Shown in pieces: positions 28,398-37,244 of a stretch of 39,468 nt of DNA; positions within the stretch are counted from its first letter, which is position 1, and each line of letters begins with the position of its first letter. The notes under the pieces were generated by a model, which saw only the letters and a list, made by a program, of their open reading frames with translations, did not search any database and was not told where the DNA came from. The position numbers and the translations under genes are program-made. The DNA comes from Desulfovibrio sp. (lineage in GTDB: Bacteria; Desulfobacterota; Desulfovibrionia; Desulfovibrionales; Desulfovibrionaceae), in contig JAFTCE010000034.1 of assembly GCA_017454855.1 (NCBI GenBank), positions 1 through 39,468 of the forward strand, in the 5' to 3' direction.

Positions 28398-29441
28398 ATG
28401 CTTATAGAACAGGGCGAACGCCTTATCAATGCCCGTAACTGGTCCGAGTTGGTCAAGCCGGATCAGATCCTCCGTGATGAGGAAACAGCCAGTGACACGC
28501 ACGGAAAATTTGTCTGTGAGCCTTTGGAGCGTGGCTATGGTACCACCATTGGCAATGCCATGCGGCGTGTCCTTCTTTCCTCGCTTCAGGGCGCTGCCTT
28601 TGTTTCCGTGAAAATCACGGGCGTACAGCATGAGTTCACCACGGTTCACGGCGTACTTGAGGACATTACCGATGTTATTCTCAATATCAAACAAGTACGC
28701 ATGCGTATGGATACGGATGAACCGCAGCGCCTGACGCTGCGCGTTGACCATAAGGGCGTCGTGACTGCTGGCCAGATAGTCACAAATCAGCATGTGGAAA
28801 TATTAAACCCGGATCAGCATATTGCCACGCTGACTGAGGACGTTGTTTTGGAGATGGAGTTTGAGGTTCGCATGGGCAAGGGCTATGTGCCTGCAGACAT
28901 GCACGACGGTCTTGATGAGGAAATAGGGCTGATCAAGCTGGATTCAAGTTTTTCCCCTGTGCGCAAGGTTGCCTATACGGTAGAGCAGGCTCGTGTAGGC
29001 CAGATGACCAATTTCGACCGCCTGTTGCTAGAAGTGTGGACCGATGGATCCATCACTCCTGAAGATGCCATTGCTTACAGCGCGAAAATTATCAAGGATC
29101 AAATTTCCGTGTTCATCAATTTCGATGAACGTGTTTCTGGCGACGCGCAGCGTGGCAGTGGCGACAACGGCGAGTTGAACGAGCATTTGTACAAGAGCAT
29201 TGATGACCTTGAGCTTTCTGTGCGCGCTACCAATTGTCTGCGCAGTGCCAATATTTCCCTTGTGGGAGAATTGGTTCAACGTACCGAGACCGAAATGCTC
29301 AAAACAAAGAATTTCGGGCGCAAGTCTCTGGATGAGATCAAGAGCGTACTGCTGGACATGGGGCTGGATTTTGGCATGAAGGTAGATTCCTTCGAAAAGA
29401 AATATCAGGAATGGAAAAGGAAGCGGCAAAATGAGGCATAG
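28398..29441 (+). CDS. rpoA: RNA polymerase alpha subunit
   Basis: The 347-residue protein has the N-terminal dimerisation domain ([20 protein letters not shown]), [21 protein letters not shown] and the C-terminal domain ([17 protein letters not shown] then [23 protein letters not shown]), which contacts UP elements and activators. Length is slightly above the E. coli 329 residues because of a longer linker ([16 protein letters not shown]). Its stop overlaps the rplQ start by 11 nt. Confidence 0.98.
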   Translation: MLIEQGERLINARNWSELVKPDQILRDEETASDTHGKFVCEPLERGYGTTIGNAMRRVLLSSLQGAAFVSVKITGVQHEFTTVHGVLEDITDVILNIKQVRMRMDTDEPQRLTLRVDHKGVVTAGQIVTNQHVEILNPDQHIATLTEDVVLEMEFEVRMGKGYVPADMHDGLDEEIGLIKLDSSFSPVRKVAYTVEQARVGQMTNFDRLLLEVWTDGSITPEDAIAYSAKIIKDQISVFINFDERVSGDAQRGSGDNGELNEHLYKSIDDLELSVRATNCLRSANISLVGELVQRTETEMLKTKNFGRKSLDEIKSVLLDMGLDFGMKVDSFEKKYQEWKRKRQNEA

Positions 29442-29898
29442 CAATTCCGGTAGGAAATTTTCGCGTACCCCTGCGCACCGCAAGGCTCTATTGCAAAATC
29501 TCGCCAAGGCTTTGCTGATTCATGGCAGGATCCGCACTACGGAGCTGAAGGCTAAGGATTTGCGTCGAGTTGTGGAACCTCTGATCACCTTGGCTAAACG
29601 TAATGATTTGCATTCCCGTCGTCTCGCCTATCGAGTACTCAACAATCATGCCCTGGTGAAACGACTGTTTGATGTCATTGGCCCTTTGTTTGCGGGAGTT
29701 CCTGGTGGCTACACGCGCATACTCAAGCTGGCTTTACCTCGCCGCGGTGACAATGCGCCTATGGCTATTATCGAATTGACGACTGTCCCTGAGGAACAGA
29801 AAAAGCCTGACACGGGTACAGACGACAGCAAAAAAACGCCCACTGAGCAAGCACAGGGAGATGCTCCGGCGGAAAATGCAGATACTGCCTCGAAGTAA
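29431..29898 (+). CDS. rplQ: Ribosomal protein L17
   Basis: The L17 core is complete in residues 1-120: [40 protein letters not shown] and [15 protein letters not shown]. The protein is 155 aa because of an acidic, Asp/Thr/Pro/Glu-rich tail of about 35 residues ([19 protein letters not shown]). It is the last gene of the cluster, overlapping rpoA, and is followed by the terminator. Confidence 0.97.
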   Translation: MRHSNSGRKFSRTPAHRKALLQNLAKALLIHGRIRTTELKAKDLRRVVEPLITLAKRNDLHSRRLAYRVLNNHALVKRLFDVIGPLFAGVPGGYTRILKLALPRRGDNAPMAIIELTTVPEEQKKPDTGTDDSKKTPTEQAQGDAPAENADTASK

Positions 29899-29916
29899 AC
29901 CTGACGCATAAAGTCT

Positions 29917-29940
29917 GGGGCGCAAGATTGCGCCCCTTTT
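29917..29940 (+). terminator. Intrinsic terminator after rplQ
   Basis: GGGGCGCAA and TTGCGCCCC form a 9-bp perfect stem with a two-base nominal loop (larger in practice) followed by TTTT. It lies 19 nt after the rplQ stop and before the convergent HD gene. The minus-strand side has no T-run. Confidence 0.85.
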
Positions 29941-29969
29941 CGTCAGAAAAAAGCCTTCGCTTGCCGCAC

Positions 29970-31301
29970 CTAGCCCACAGACTTGCGAGCATAGTTGAGG
30001 ACAAAAGTCACAGCAGATGCTCTGTCCGTCACCTCTCCGGCGATCTGGGCCTGTAACAGGGCATCGCGGATGACTCCAACGAGGGGGCCTGGCGTCAGTT
30101 TGGTTTCGCTCATGATCTCGTTGCCGTTAAGCAAGGGTTCGAGCATTTGTTCTGGCGTTTCAGCGCGAACCAGGTATTTCATATTGTGGTTGAACGAAGT
30201 GGGGATGCCACCGCGGGCCTTGAGATCGGCCCTAGCCATAGCCATTAGGCGGGGGTAGTCATCCAGGGACTTGAACTTACGTATGCCCCTGTCCGTCAGC
30301 ATGAAGTGGAAGTGCATGTGGTGCAGGACAAGATGGCAAAGCAGGTCAATGTCAACCGGTGAAAAATGCAGGCGGCGTAGAATCTTGCGCGTCACCTTGG
30401 CTCCAACGCGATGGTGTTGGTAGTAGGTCCATTCGCCGTCCACAAATTCACCCGTGTACAATTTGCCTACGTCGTGAAAAAGCATGGCCATGGTGCCAAG
30501 CCAGTCATAGTGGAAATCTTCTTCGGGATAGTGGCGCATGCACTCCAAGGTGTGGGTAAACATGTCCTCGGTTTCGCCGTCTTTGTCCCTTTTGTGGGTA
30601 ACACAGACCAAAGCGGCCACTTCCGGAATGAGTCCCTGAAGAATGCGTGCGTCAAAGAGCAGGCGTACAAAGCGGTACATGGATTCGGCAGCAACCTTGC
30701 GCCATTCATCCATGATATCCGTGGATGGTACGTAGTCCAGCACACGGCTGGAGGCGCGCACGATGGCCAGCCAGGTATTCGGTTCAATGGGCAGGTCGAA
30801 ATTGGCGGCGAAGCGCAATGCACGTATGGCCAAGAGGTAGTCGTGGCGCAAGGTTTCGTCCGGTAGACCAGTAAGGCAGATGGAGCCTTCCTTCATGTCC
30901 GCAAAGCCGGAATAAGCGTCGCCTGACGGCTCTGGGCTGCCAAAGCCCGTGAGGCGGAGCTGTTTGCGCTCATCACTGTGCATGCGATCCATGATGGTGG
31001 GCGTTATGCGCAGCAAGGAAAGTTCCGGATGTCCAGCAGCAGCAACTTCAAGCGGGTAAAAATTAAATCGGCAGCCCTGATCTTCCAAAAAAGCCAGTCT
31101 GCGTTCATCACCGCTGGCTTCTGCTTTGGGGAACATCTTGACGAGGGTTTCAAGGTCAAGCTCGCAGGCAATGTCCACTTCCGGTTGGCCGACATACTCG
31201 AGCAGGCGCTCCTGGAGGGGGGCATTGATCACATGTGCGTCATATCCATTACGCATGAGAGTTTTGCATATTGCTATGGCGTCTTTGAGCGCTTGGTGCA
31301 T
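29970..31301 (-). CDS. HD-domain protein of the CCA-adding/poly(A) polymerase family, degenerate nucleotidyltransferase head
   Basis: The 443-residue protein has the family architecture: N-terminal head (about 1-120), RNA-binding neck (DETLRHDYLLAIRALRFAANFDLPIEPNTW, 155-185) and an HD domain (THTLECM, then AMLFHDVGK near 280). HD ligands look intact, so metal-dependent phosphohydrolase activity is plausible. The head lacks the nucleotide-binding GGxVRD motif: NGYDAHVINAPLQERLLEYV stands in its place, and the catalytic DxD position reads EVDIA. Nucleotide addition is therefore doubtful. AAGGAG lies 6 nt before the ATG. Convergent with the ribosomal cluster. Confidence 0.82.
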   Translation of the reverse strand: MHQALKDAIAICKTLMRNGYDAHVINAPLQERLLEYVGQPEVDIACELDLETLVKMFPKAEASGDERRLAFLEDQGCRFNFYPLEVAAAGHPELSLLRITPTIMDRMHSDERKQLRLTGFGSPEPSGDAYSGFADMKEGSICLTGLPDETLRHDYLLAIRALRFAANFDLPIEPNTWLAIVRASSRVLDYVPSTDIMDEWRKVAAESMYRFVRLLFDARILQGLIPEVAALVCVTHKRDKDGETEDMFTHTLECMRHYPEEDFHYDWLGTMAMLFHDVGKLYTGEFVDGEWTYYQHHRVGAKVTRKILRRLHFSPVDIDLLCHLVLHHMHFHFMLTDRGIRKFKSLDDYPRLMAMARADLKARGGIPTSFNHNMKYLVRAETPEQMLEPLLNGNEIMSETKLTPGPLVGVIRDALLQAQIAGEVTDRASAVTFVLNYARKSVG

Positions 31302-31510
31302 TCATGACTCCTTGCAAAAAATCGTGTGTTGCCGCGCTTACTATGCCCGCCAGAATGGGCGTCGTCAAGCCTTCAGCGGCGTGGCAGGCTGGCTGTTTGT
31401 TTGTTGCTTTTTTGTGGAATTGGAAGGAAGGTGCTGTTCAGAATATTTACGGCGCTGGACGCGCCTGCCATTTTACGGTAGCAGACGAGGAATAAACACG
31501 AGGGGGGCAC

Positions 31511-31648
31511 ATGCATCTTGTTCTCATTGGCGCCGTTGTGGCGTTGCTAGTCGTTGTGCTTTGCCAGGCGATATTTCGTTCCGGCTACCGTAGAGGTTAT
31601 GAAGACGGCTGTAAAGCCGACAGCAAGGGCAGGGACGAAAGAGCCTGA
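31511..31648 (+). CDS. Putative 45-aa single-span membrane peptide
   Basis: ATG at 31511 preceded by GGGGGG (3 nt away) opens a 46-codon frame ending TGA. The product begins MHLVLIGAVVALLVVVLCQA, a good transmembrane segment, and ends in a charged tail (FRSGYRRGYEDGCKADSKGR). The single helix plus basic/acidic tail is the usual look of a small membrane protein. It precedes livK by 141 nt on the same strand. No family is recognised; a transporter-associated role is only a guess. Confidence 0.5.
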   Translation: MHLVLIGAVVALLVVVLCQAIFRSGYRRGYEDGCKADSKGRDERA

Positions 31649-31789
31649 TTTGCACCTTTGCTCGTTGACAGCTCGCGGGCAATGCGTCATTACTTTTTTT
31701 TGCATTCTCCCCTGCGGTCGCAGACCGTCAGGCGAGACAGGTTGCGTAGAGAGGCTATAGTGTACATGACGGTAACAGGGAGTGACATG

Positions 31790-32917
31790 ATGAAAAAAAA
31801 AGCGCTATGGTGTGCAGTGCTTGCGTACTGCCTGTGGGCAACACCGCTTTTTGCTGCTGAAACGATCAAGATTGGCGTTGCCGGGGCGCATTCGGGGGAT
31901 CTGGCCTCCTATGGCATCCCCAGCCTCAATGCCGCCAAGGTCGTCATTGCGGATGTCAACGCCAAGGGCGGAATACTGGGGCATCAACTGGAACTCGTCT
32001 CCCAGGATGACCAGTGCAAGCCAGAGCTGGCCACTAATGCTGCTACAAAACTCATTTCGGATAAGGTGGCTGTGGTCATGGGCCATATTTGCTCTGGGCC
32101 AACAAAGGCTACGCTGCCCCTGTACACCGAAGCCAGAATGGTGAGCATGTCGCCCTCTGCCACGACGCCAAGTCTTACCGAAGGCGGCAACAATCCCTAT
32201 TTTTTCCGCACTATTGCCAACGACAAGGCCCAAGCGCGCCTGACGAGTGATTTTATCCTCAATGGACTCAAGGCGAAAAAGGTTGCTTACCTGCATGATA
32301 ATGGCGAATACGGCAAGGGATTCGTGGATGGTAACCGCCTTATGCTGGAAAAAGCCGGGGTAGAAACAGTTCTTTTTGAGGCCGTCACGCCCGACGCTGT
32401 GGATTTTTCCGCCGTGGTGCGTAAGCTGCGCCGAGCTAAGCCCGATTTGCTTGTTTTTGGCGGCTATCAGCCGACTGCCTCAAAGCTGCTGCAACAAATG
32501 CGTCGCGATCGCGTCACTACGCCCATGCTCGGACCAGACGGTTTGAAGGATGACGCCTTCATCAAGATGGCTGGTAAGGACAGCGAGGGGGTCTATACCT
32601 CGTACCCCAAGGATACCAGCAATCTGCCCGCTTGGAAGCAAGCGCTTGAGGGGCATGTGAAGATGTTCGGCAGCGCCCCGGGTTCCTTCTACTACAATGC
32701 CTATGCCGCAGTCGTGGCCCTGGTCAATGCCATGGAAAAGGCAGGCTCCACGGACACGGATAAAATTGTGGAAGCCCTGCGCACCTGCCCTGTGGAAACG
32801 CCCTTGGGCACGCTGACCTTCAGCAAGACGGGAGATGCAGCTGGCATGGCCCTTTCCATCTATCAGATTCGCGATGGCAAGTTTGTTGAGCTGGAACACA
32901 GCATTACCCTTGACTAG
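31790..32917 (+). CDS. livK: Branched-chain amino acid ABC transporter, substrate-binding protein
   Basis: A periplasmic binding protein of the LivJ/LivK family, 375 aa with signal peptide KKKALWCAVLAYCLWATPLFA. The mature protein shows IKIGVAGAHSGDLASYG, QDDQCKPELA and MGHICSG, whose two Cys match the LivJ disulfide, and SPSATTPSL in the ligand pocket. ATG 31790 is 7 nt after GGAG; ATG 31787 immediately before it is equally possible, ATG 31766 less so. Followed by a strong hairpin and the two permease and two ATPase genes. Confidence 0.93.
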   Translation: MKKKALWCAVLAYCLWATPLFAAETIKIGVAGAHSGDLASYGIPSLNAAKVVIADVNAKGGILGHQLELVSQDDQCKPELATNAATKLISDKVAVVMGHICSGPTKATLPLYTEARMVSMSPSATTPSLTEGGNNPYFFRTIANDKAQARLTSDFILNGLKAKKVAYLHDNGEYGKGFVDGNRLMLEKAGVETVLFEAVTPDAVDFSAVVRKLRRAKPDLLVFGGYQPTASKLLQQMRRDRVTTPMLGPDGLKDDAFIKMAGKDSEGVYTSYPKDTSNLPAWKQALEGHVKMFGSAPGSFYYNAYAAVVALVNAMEKAGSTDTDKIVEALRTCPVETPLGTLTFSKTGDAAGMALSIYQIRDGKFVELEHSITLD

Positions 32918-32950
32918 TCACGGTCGGGCGTCATGGCCCGCTATTCTGAC

Positions 32951-32981
32951 GCCTGTCCGCCGTCATCGGCGACGGACAGGC
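32951..32981 (+). other. Strong hairpin between livK and livH
   Basis: GCCTGTCCG (32951-32959) pairs perfectly with CGGACAGGC (32973-32981), with a further CCG/CGG pairing inside. It starts 33 nt after the livK stop. Such structures commonly stabilise the binding-protein mRNA and reduce read-through into permease genes; no T-run follows. Confidence 0.6.
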
Positions 32982-33012
32982 CGCCGCAATGTCGGCTTGC
33001 GTGTGGGGCGGA

Positions 33013-33921
33013 ATGGATATTCAATTTTTCATTGAGCTGTTTTTCGGCGGCTTGACGCGGGGCAGCATTTACGCGCTCATAGCCCTCGGGTACACTTTGG
33101 TGTACGGCATTATCGGTCTGATCAACTTTGCCCACGGCGAAGTGTATATGCTTGGTGCCTTCACAGCACTGCTGGTGGCTGGCGTACTCGGTGTATACGG
33201 CTTTCCTGCAGGCGGTATTCTCGTGGTCGCCGCTTTGGCTGCTGTGGTCTGGTGCGCCGCCTATGGCTATACGCTGGAAAAGGTTGCCTACAAGCCCCTG
33301 CGCGGCGCGCCACGCCTCTCGCCTTTAATTTCCGCCATTGGCATGTCCATTTTTCTGCAAAACTACGTCCTGCTGGCGCAGACATCGGATTTCGTGCCCT
33401 TTCCCAACCTCCTGCCGCCCATGGATTTTCTCGAATACATTGATTATGTCATGGGTCCCAGCGATTTTCTCATTTTGCTTGTGAGTACCATTGCCATGGT
33501 CTCGCTCTCCCTCTTCATCCGCTTTACGCGCATGGGCAAAGCCATGCGGGCTACGGCGCAGAACCGCAAGATGGCCCTGCTGTTGGGGATCAATGCTGAC
33601 CGCATCATATCGCTGACCTTCATCATCGGCTCGGCTCTGGCCGCTCTGGGCGGCGTGCTTATTGCGTCGCACATGGGGCAAGTCAACTTCGGTATCGGTT
33701 TCTTGGCAGGACTCAAGGCATTTACGGCAGCGGTTCTGGGCGGCATTGGCTCTATCCCCGGGGCCATGGTAGGCGGGCTGGTACTTGGTCTAGCGGAAAG
33801 TTTTACTACGGGGTATTTTTCTGGCAATTACGAAGACATGCTGGCCTTCGGTATCCTCATCCTCATACTTGTCTTCAGGCCAGACGGTATTCTGGGCAAA
33901 GCTACTGTTGAGAAGGTGTAG
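33013..33921 (+). CDS. livH: Branched-chain amino acid ABC transporter, permease LivH
   Basis: A 302-residue inner-membrane permease. Conserved features are the N-terminal GSIYALIALGYTLVYGIIGLINFAHGEVYMLGA signature of the LivH family, and the EAA-like loop FTRMGKAMRATAQNRKMALLLGI that contacts the ATPases. ATG 33013 is preceded by GGGGCGG; an in-frame upstream start at 32989 would add 8 residues overlapping the hairpin. It is 2 nt from livM. Confidence 0.95.
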   Translation: MDIQFFIELFFGGLTRGSIYALIALGYTLVYGIIGLINFAHGEVYMLGAFTALLVAGVLGVYGFPAGGILVVAALAAVVWCAAYGYTLEKVAYKPLRGAPRLSPLISAIGMSIFLQNYVLLAQTSDFVPFPNLLPPMDFLEYIDYVMGPSDFLILLVSTIAMVSLSLFIRFTRMGKAMRATAQNRKMALLLGINADRIISLTFIIGSALAALGGVLIASHMGQVNFGIGFLAGLKAFTAAVLGGIGSIPGAMVGGLVLGLAESFTTGYFSGNYEDMLAFGILILILVFRPDGILGKATVEKV

Positions 33922-33923
33922 CC

Positions 33924-35144
33924 ATGCAGCGAATGTTGCGGGCGGCGTTCGCCGCTCTGTGGTTCATGATCTTGACGCTGCCCGTCTTGGGCATCAGTCT
34001 GAATACAGTGGAACACAGCGTCGTCTGGCGTTGGGATCGCATTCTTGGTCTTGGAGCGGGCATCTTTGCGTTGGCCATGCTCTGGGATTGGTGTTTTGCC
34101 CGCAAGGCTGCGGGACGACCCGTGTTGCCACTGCCAGGGGGATTTGGGCTGGGCTTTGCGCTGGAGGCCCTACGCAGCCGTCCCGGTCTGCGCCGTTGTG
34201 CCCTGGCCGTGCTGGCCGTGGTTATGCTGCTCATGCCCGTGGCTGGTTCCTTCTATCAGACAAATATCATGATTTCGGCCCTGCTCTATGTTATGCTGGC
34301 CTTGGGCTTGAACATCGTTGTGGGGCTGGCCGGACAGCTCGTGCTGGGCTATGTGGCCTTTTACGCTATTGGCGCCTATGCCTATGGCCTGCTCAATCAG
34401 TTCTTGGGCTGGGGTTTCTGGGCCTGTCTGCCGGTGGGAGGGCTTTTGGCCGTACTCTTTGGATTTGGCTTGGGCTTTCCCGTTCTGCGGCTGCGCGGGG
34501 ACTATCTGGCCATTGTCACGCTGGGCTTTGGCGAAATCGTACGTCTGACCCTGCAAAATTGGACCAGTGTCACCGGTGGCCCACGCGGCATCAGCGACAT
34601 ACCGCGTCCGGGCCTGTTTGGCGTGAGCATGGATATCGCCGCATCCACAACCTATATCTATTATTTGGTGCTTGTCGCTGTGGTCATTACCATTGTGGTC
34701 ATCAGCCGACTCAAAAATTCGCGCGTGGGGCTGGCCCTGCAGGCCCTGCGCGAGGACGAGATTGCCTGTGAGGCCATGGGTGTGGACATCACGCGCGTCA
34801 AACTGTCCGCCTTTGCGCTCGGTTCCTGCTGGGCTGGCTTTGCCGGAGTCATTTTTGCCGCCAAGACAACCTATATCAATCCTTCCAGCTTTACGTTCAT
34901 GGAGTCGGCCATGATTTTGTCCATGGTGGTACTCGGTGGCATGGGTTCCATCGTCGGAGTGGTCATTGCCGCGTTCATTCTGATCCTCGCGCCGGAATAT
35001 CTGCGTGCCTTTTCCGATTACCGCATGCTCTTGTTCGGAGCTATCATGGTGGTCATGATGCTTTTTAGACCGCAGGGCCTCATCAGCGGCGAGCGGCGGC
35101 GCTATCACATCAGCGCCTTGCATGGCCAAGGGGGCAGACCATGA
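33924..35144 (+). CDS. livM: Branched-chain amino acid ABC transporter, permease LivM
   Basis: The 406-residue permease has an N-terminal extension of three or so hydrophobic segments before the LivM core (ALLYVMLALGLNIVVGLAGQ and LVLGYVAFYAIGAYAYG), GDYLAIVTLGFGEIVRL and the cytoplasmic loop RLKNSRVGLALQALREDEIAC. Typical of gammaproteobacterial and deltaproteobacterial LivM, which are longer than LivH. Its stop overlaps the livG start by ATGA. Confidence 0.95.
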   Translation: MQRMLRAAFAALWFMILTLPVLGISLNTVEHSVVWRWDRILGLGAGIFALAMLWDWCFARKAAGRPVLPLPGGFGLGFALEALRSRPGLRRCALAVLAVVMLLMPVAGSFYQTNIMISALLYVMLALGLNIVVGLAGQLVLGYVAFYAIGAYAYGLLNQFLGWGFWACLPVGGLLAVLFGFGLGFPVLRLRGDYLAIVTLGFGEIVRLTLQNWTSVTGGPRGISDIPRPGLFGVSMDIAASTTYIYYLVLVAVVITIVVISRLKNSRVGLALQALREDEIACEAMGVDITRVKLSAFALGSCWAGFAGVIFAAKTTYINPSSFTFMESAMILSMVVLGGMGSIVGVVIAAFILILAPEYLRAFSDYRMLLFGAIMVVMMLFRPQGLISGERRRYHISALHGQGGRP

Positions 35145-35926
35145 ATCCCGTACTGGAAGTAGTGGATTTGTCGCAGAATTTCGGCGGACTGCGCGCCCTC
35201 AACGAATTGTCCCTGAGCGTAGGTAAGGGCGAAATCGTTGCCCTCATCGGTCCCAACGGCGCAGGCAAGACGACCTTTTTTAACTGCGTCACGGGTATTT
35301 ACACGCCCACGGAGGGACAGGTCTTTCTCCATGGCGCCAAGGGCGAAAAACTCTTGCTCAACGGGCGCAAGCCGCATGTCATCACGTCCCTGGGCATGGC
35401 GCGAACCTTTCAGAACATACGCCTGTTCAACGAAATGACGGTTCTTGAAAACGTGATGATTGGCCGCAATTGTCGTACCAGAGCGGGTATCCTGGGGGCC
35501 ATCCTGCGCGATGCCAAGACGCGTGCCGAAGAACAGGAGAGTATCGATGTGAGTTATAGCCTGCTGGAACTGGTGAAGTTGCAGGATTTCTGGAACGAAA
35601 CCGCCAACAATTTGCCCTACGGGGCACAGCGCAGGTTGGAAATAGCACGGGCTCTGGCCACGGAACCGCGCATGCTGCTCCTGGACGAGCCGGCGGCGGG
35701 CATGAATCCGCAGGAAACCAATGAGCTGAAAGACCTGGTTTTTTATATCCGCGACAACAGCCAGATATCCATTCTGCTCATTGAACACGACATGGGCATG
35801 GTCATGGCACTTTCAGACCGCATCTACGTCATGGAATACGGTTCGTGTATCGCCACGGGAACCCCTGCGGAAATACGCAGCAATCCCCGAGTCATCAAGG
35901 CATATCTGGGAGAGGGCGATGCTTGA
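35141..35926 (+). CDS. livG: Branched-chain amino acid ABC transporter, ATPase LivG
   Basis: A 261-residue ABC ATPase with Walker A GPNGAGKTTF, a long insertion FLHGAKGEKLLLNGRKPHV usual in LivG, the signature NLPYGAQRRLEIARAL, Walker B MLLLDEPAAGMNP and the switch His in LLIEHDMGMV. It energises transport through LivHM. The ATG overlaps the livM stop (ATGA), and livF overlaps its own end by 8 nt. Confidence 0.96.
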   Translation: MNPVLEVVDLSQNFGGLRALNELSLSVGKGEIVALIGPNGAGKTTFFNCVTGIYTPTEGQVFLHGAKGEKLLLNGRKPHVITSLGMARTFQNIRLFNEMTVLENVMIGRNCRTRAGILGAILRDAKTRAEEQESIDVSYSLLELVKLQDFWNETANNLPYGAQRRLEIARALATEPRMLLLDEPAAGMNPQETNELKDLVFYIRDNSQISILLIEHDMGMVMALSDRIYVMEYGSCIATGTPAEIRSNPRVIKAYLGEGDA

Positions 35927-36689
35927 TCAGCGCAATGACGATAGTATGGGCAATGGCTCGTCCACAACACGGAAGACGTACGCCATGCTTGAGCTGTGCC
36001 ATGTCGATACCTATTATGGCAACATTCAGGCCCTGCGGGATATTTCCCTGAGCATTGAAGAAGGCGAGATTGTGACCCTTATCGGGGCCAATGGCGCGGG
36101 CAAGTCAACCACGCTCATGACGATTTGTGGCATTAACAGACCCCGTCGGGGGGAAATCCTCTGGTACGGCAAGCCCATTCATCACCTGCCGCCACATGAA
36201 GTCGTGAGCCTGGGCATTTCCCAGGTGCCCGAAGGGCGTCTTATCTTTCCAGATCTCAGTGTGAGCGAGAATCTCGACCTGGGCGCCTTTTTGCGCCATG
36301 ATCCCACTGGGGTCAGAAATGACCTGGACTATGTGTTCAGCCTTTTTCCCATCCTCGCAGAACGACGCAGACAGGCCGGGGGAACCCTGTCCGGCGGGGA
36401 ACAGCAGATGCTGGCCATCAGCCGTGCCCTTATGGCGCGTCCCAAGCTCCTCTTGCTGGACGAACCATCACTGGGGCTTGCGCCCATCATCATTCAGCAG
36501 ATATTTGCCATCATTGAGAAAGTTAATGCCGACGGCACCACGGTTTTCCTCGTAGAGCAAAATGCCAACCAGGCATTACGCATTGCTGCCCACGGCTATG
36601 TGATGGAAAATGGTCGCATCGTTATGCGCGACACGGCAGAAAGACTGCTGCAAAGCGAGGAAGTGCGCACAGCCTATCTGGGCATGTAG
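35919..36689 (+). CDS. livF: Branched-chain amino acid ABC transporter, ATPase LivF
   Basis: The second ABC ATPase. The core begins MLELCHVDTYYGNIQALRD with Walker A LIGANGAGKSTT, the signature GTLSGGEQQMLAISRAL, Walker B LLLLDEPSLGLAP and FLVEQNANQAL, all diagnostic of LivF. ATG 35919 has GGAG 6 nt upstream and overlaps livG by 8 nt (256 aa); ATG 35985 gives the more usual 234 aa and is also preceded by GGAAG. Last gene of the operon; no clear terminator follows before the convergent protease gene. Confidence 0.94.
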   Translation: MLDQRNDDSMGNGSSTTRKTYAMLELCHVDTYYGNIQALRDISLSIEEGEIVTLIGANGAGKSTTLMTICGINRPRRGEILWYGKPIHHLPPHEVVSLGISQVPEGRLIFPDLSVSENLDLGAFLRHDPTGVRNDLDYVFSLFPILAERRRQAGGTLSGGEQQMLAISRALMARPKLLLLDEPSLGLAPIIIQQIFAIIEKVNADGTTVFLVEQNANQALRIAAHGYVMENGRIVMRDTAERLLQSEEVRTAYLGM

Positions 36690-36755
36690 TCCTGTCGCTC
36701 AATGGTCTCTTCCGACGCAGCGTCCAGGGCAATGCTGGCATCAGTGTCGCGCGGG

Positions 36756-37244
36756 TCAGCTCGGCGTTGCCGTCACAATGCCTTTTCCTTGCAGCGTTTC
36801 CACCACTTTGCGGCAGAAAAGGGGCAGTCTTTTTTCGGCATCTGCGGTGAGACCGTAGTGCGTACTCTGCATGTCAAAGGGCTGTATGCCAAAGACTAGG
36901 GCCTCCACCGGATGCCCGGCCAAGCGGCAGGTGGTGAGCGTGTCCGGCAGATCAAGCTGGTGCATGGAATTCTTGAAGCTCAGACTCTGGCGCAGGGCGT
37001 CGCCTTCCAAGAGATACACTGTCCCTGGGGTTTTGGAACCGTCTACGACATCCAGCACTACCAGAAAGTCGCAGTCCATGAGTTCTGTCATGAGCATGGC
37101 ACCCAGTGTGCCGCCGTCCAGGAAGCGGACGTTGTCAGGCCAGACGTAGTGTTCTTGAAGGTATTCCAGCGCACGTACGCCAAAACCTTCATCGGTCAGA
37201 AGTTCGTTGCCAACCCCCAAAATGAGGATGTTTTTGTTGTTCAT
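36756..37244 (-). CDS. Hydrogenase maturation protease (HyaD/HybD/HynC family)
   Basis: The 162-residue endopeptidase cleaves the C-terminal extension of the [NiFe] hydrogenase large subunit after nickel insertion. Seen are the start ILILGVGNELLTDEGFGV and the three nickel-probing residues: Glu19 (DEG), Asp65 (VLDVVDG) and His95 (SMHQLDL), plus CRLAGHPVEALVFGIQP. It is full length. No hydrogenase structural gene is in the window. Its ATG overlaps the stop of the upstream DNA methyltransferase gene (ATGA at 37244-37241), an unexpected pairing. Confidence 0.9.
   Translation of the reverse strand: MNNKNILILGVGNELLTDEGFGVRALEYLQEHYVWPDNVRFLDGGTLGAMLMTELMDCDFLVVLDVVDGSKTPGTVYLLEGDALRQSLSFKNSMHQLDLPDTLTTCRLAGHPVEALVFGIQPFDMQSTHYGLTADAEKRLPLFCRKVVETLQGKGIVTATPS

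Noticed and set aside
31665-31761. TTGACA at 31665 and TATAGT at 31756 as a livK promoter
   Set aside because: The two hexamers are not spaced for one promoter and neither has a suitable partner; no promoter is called.
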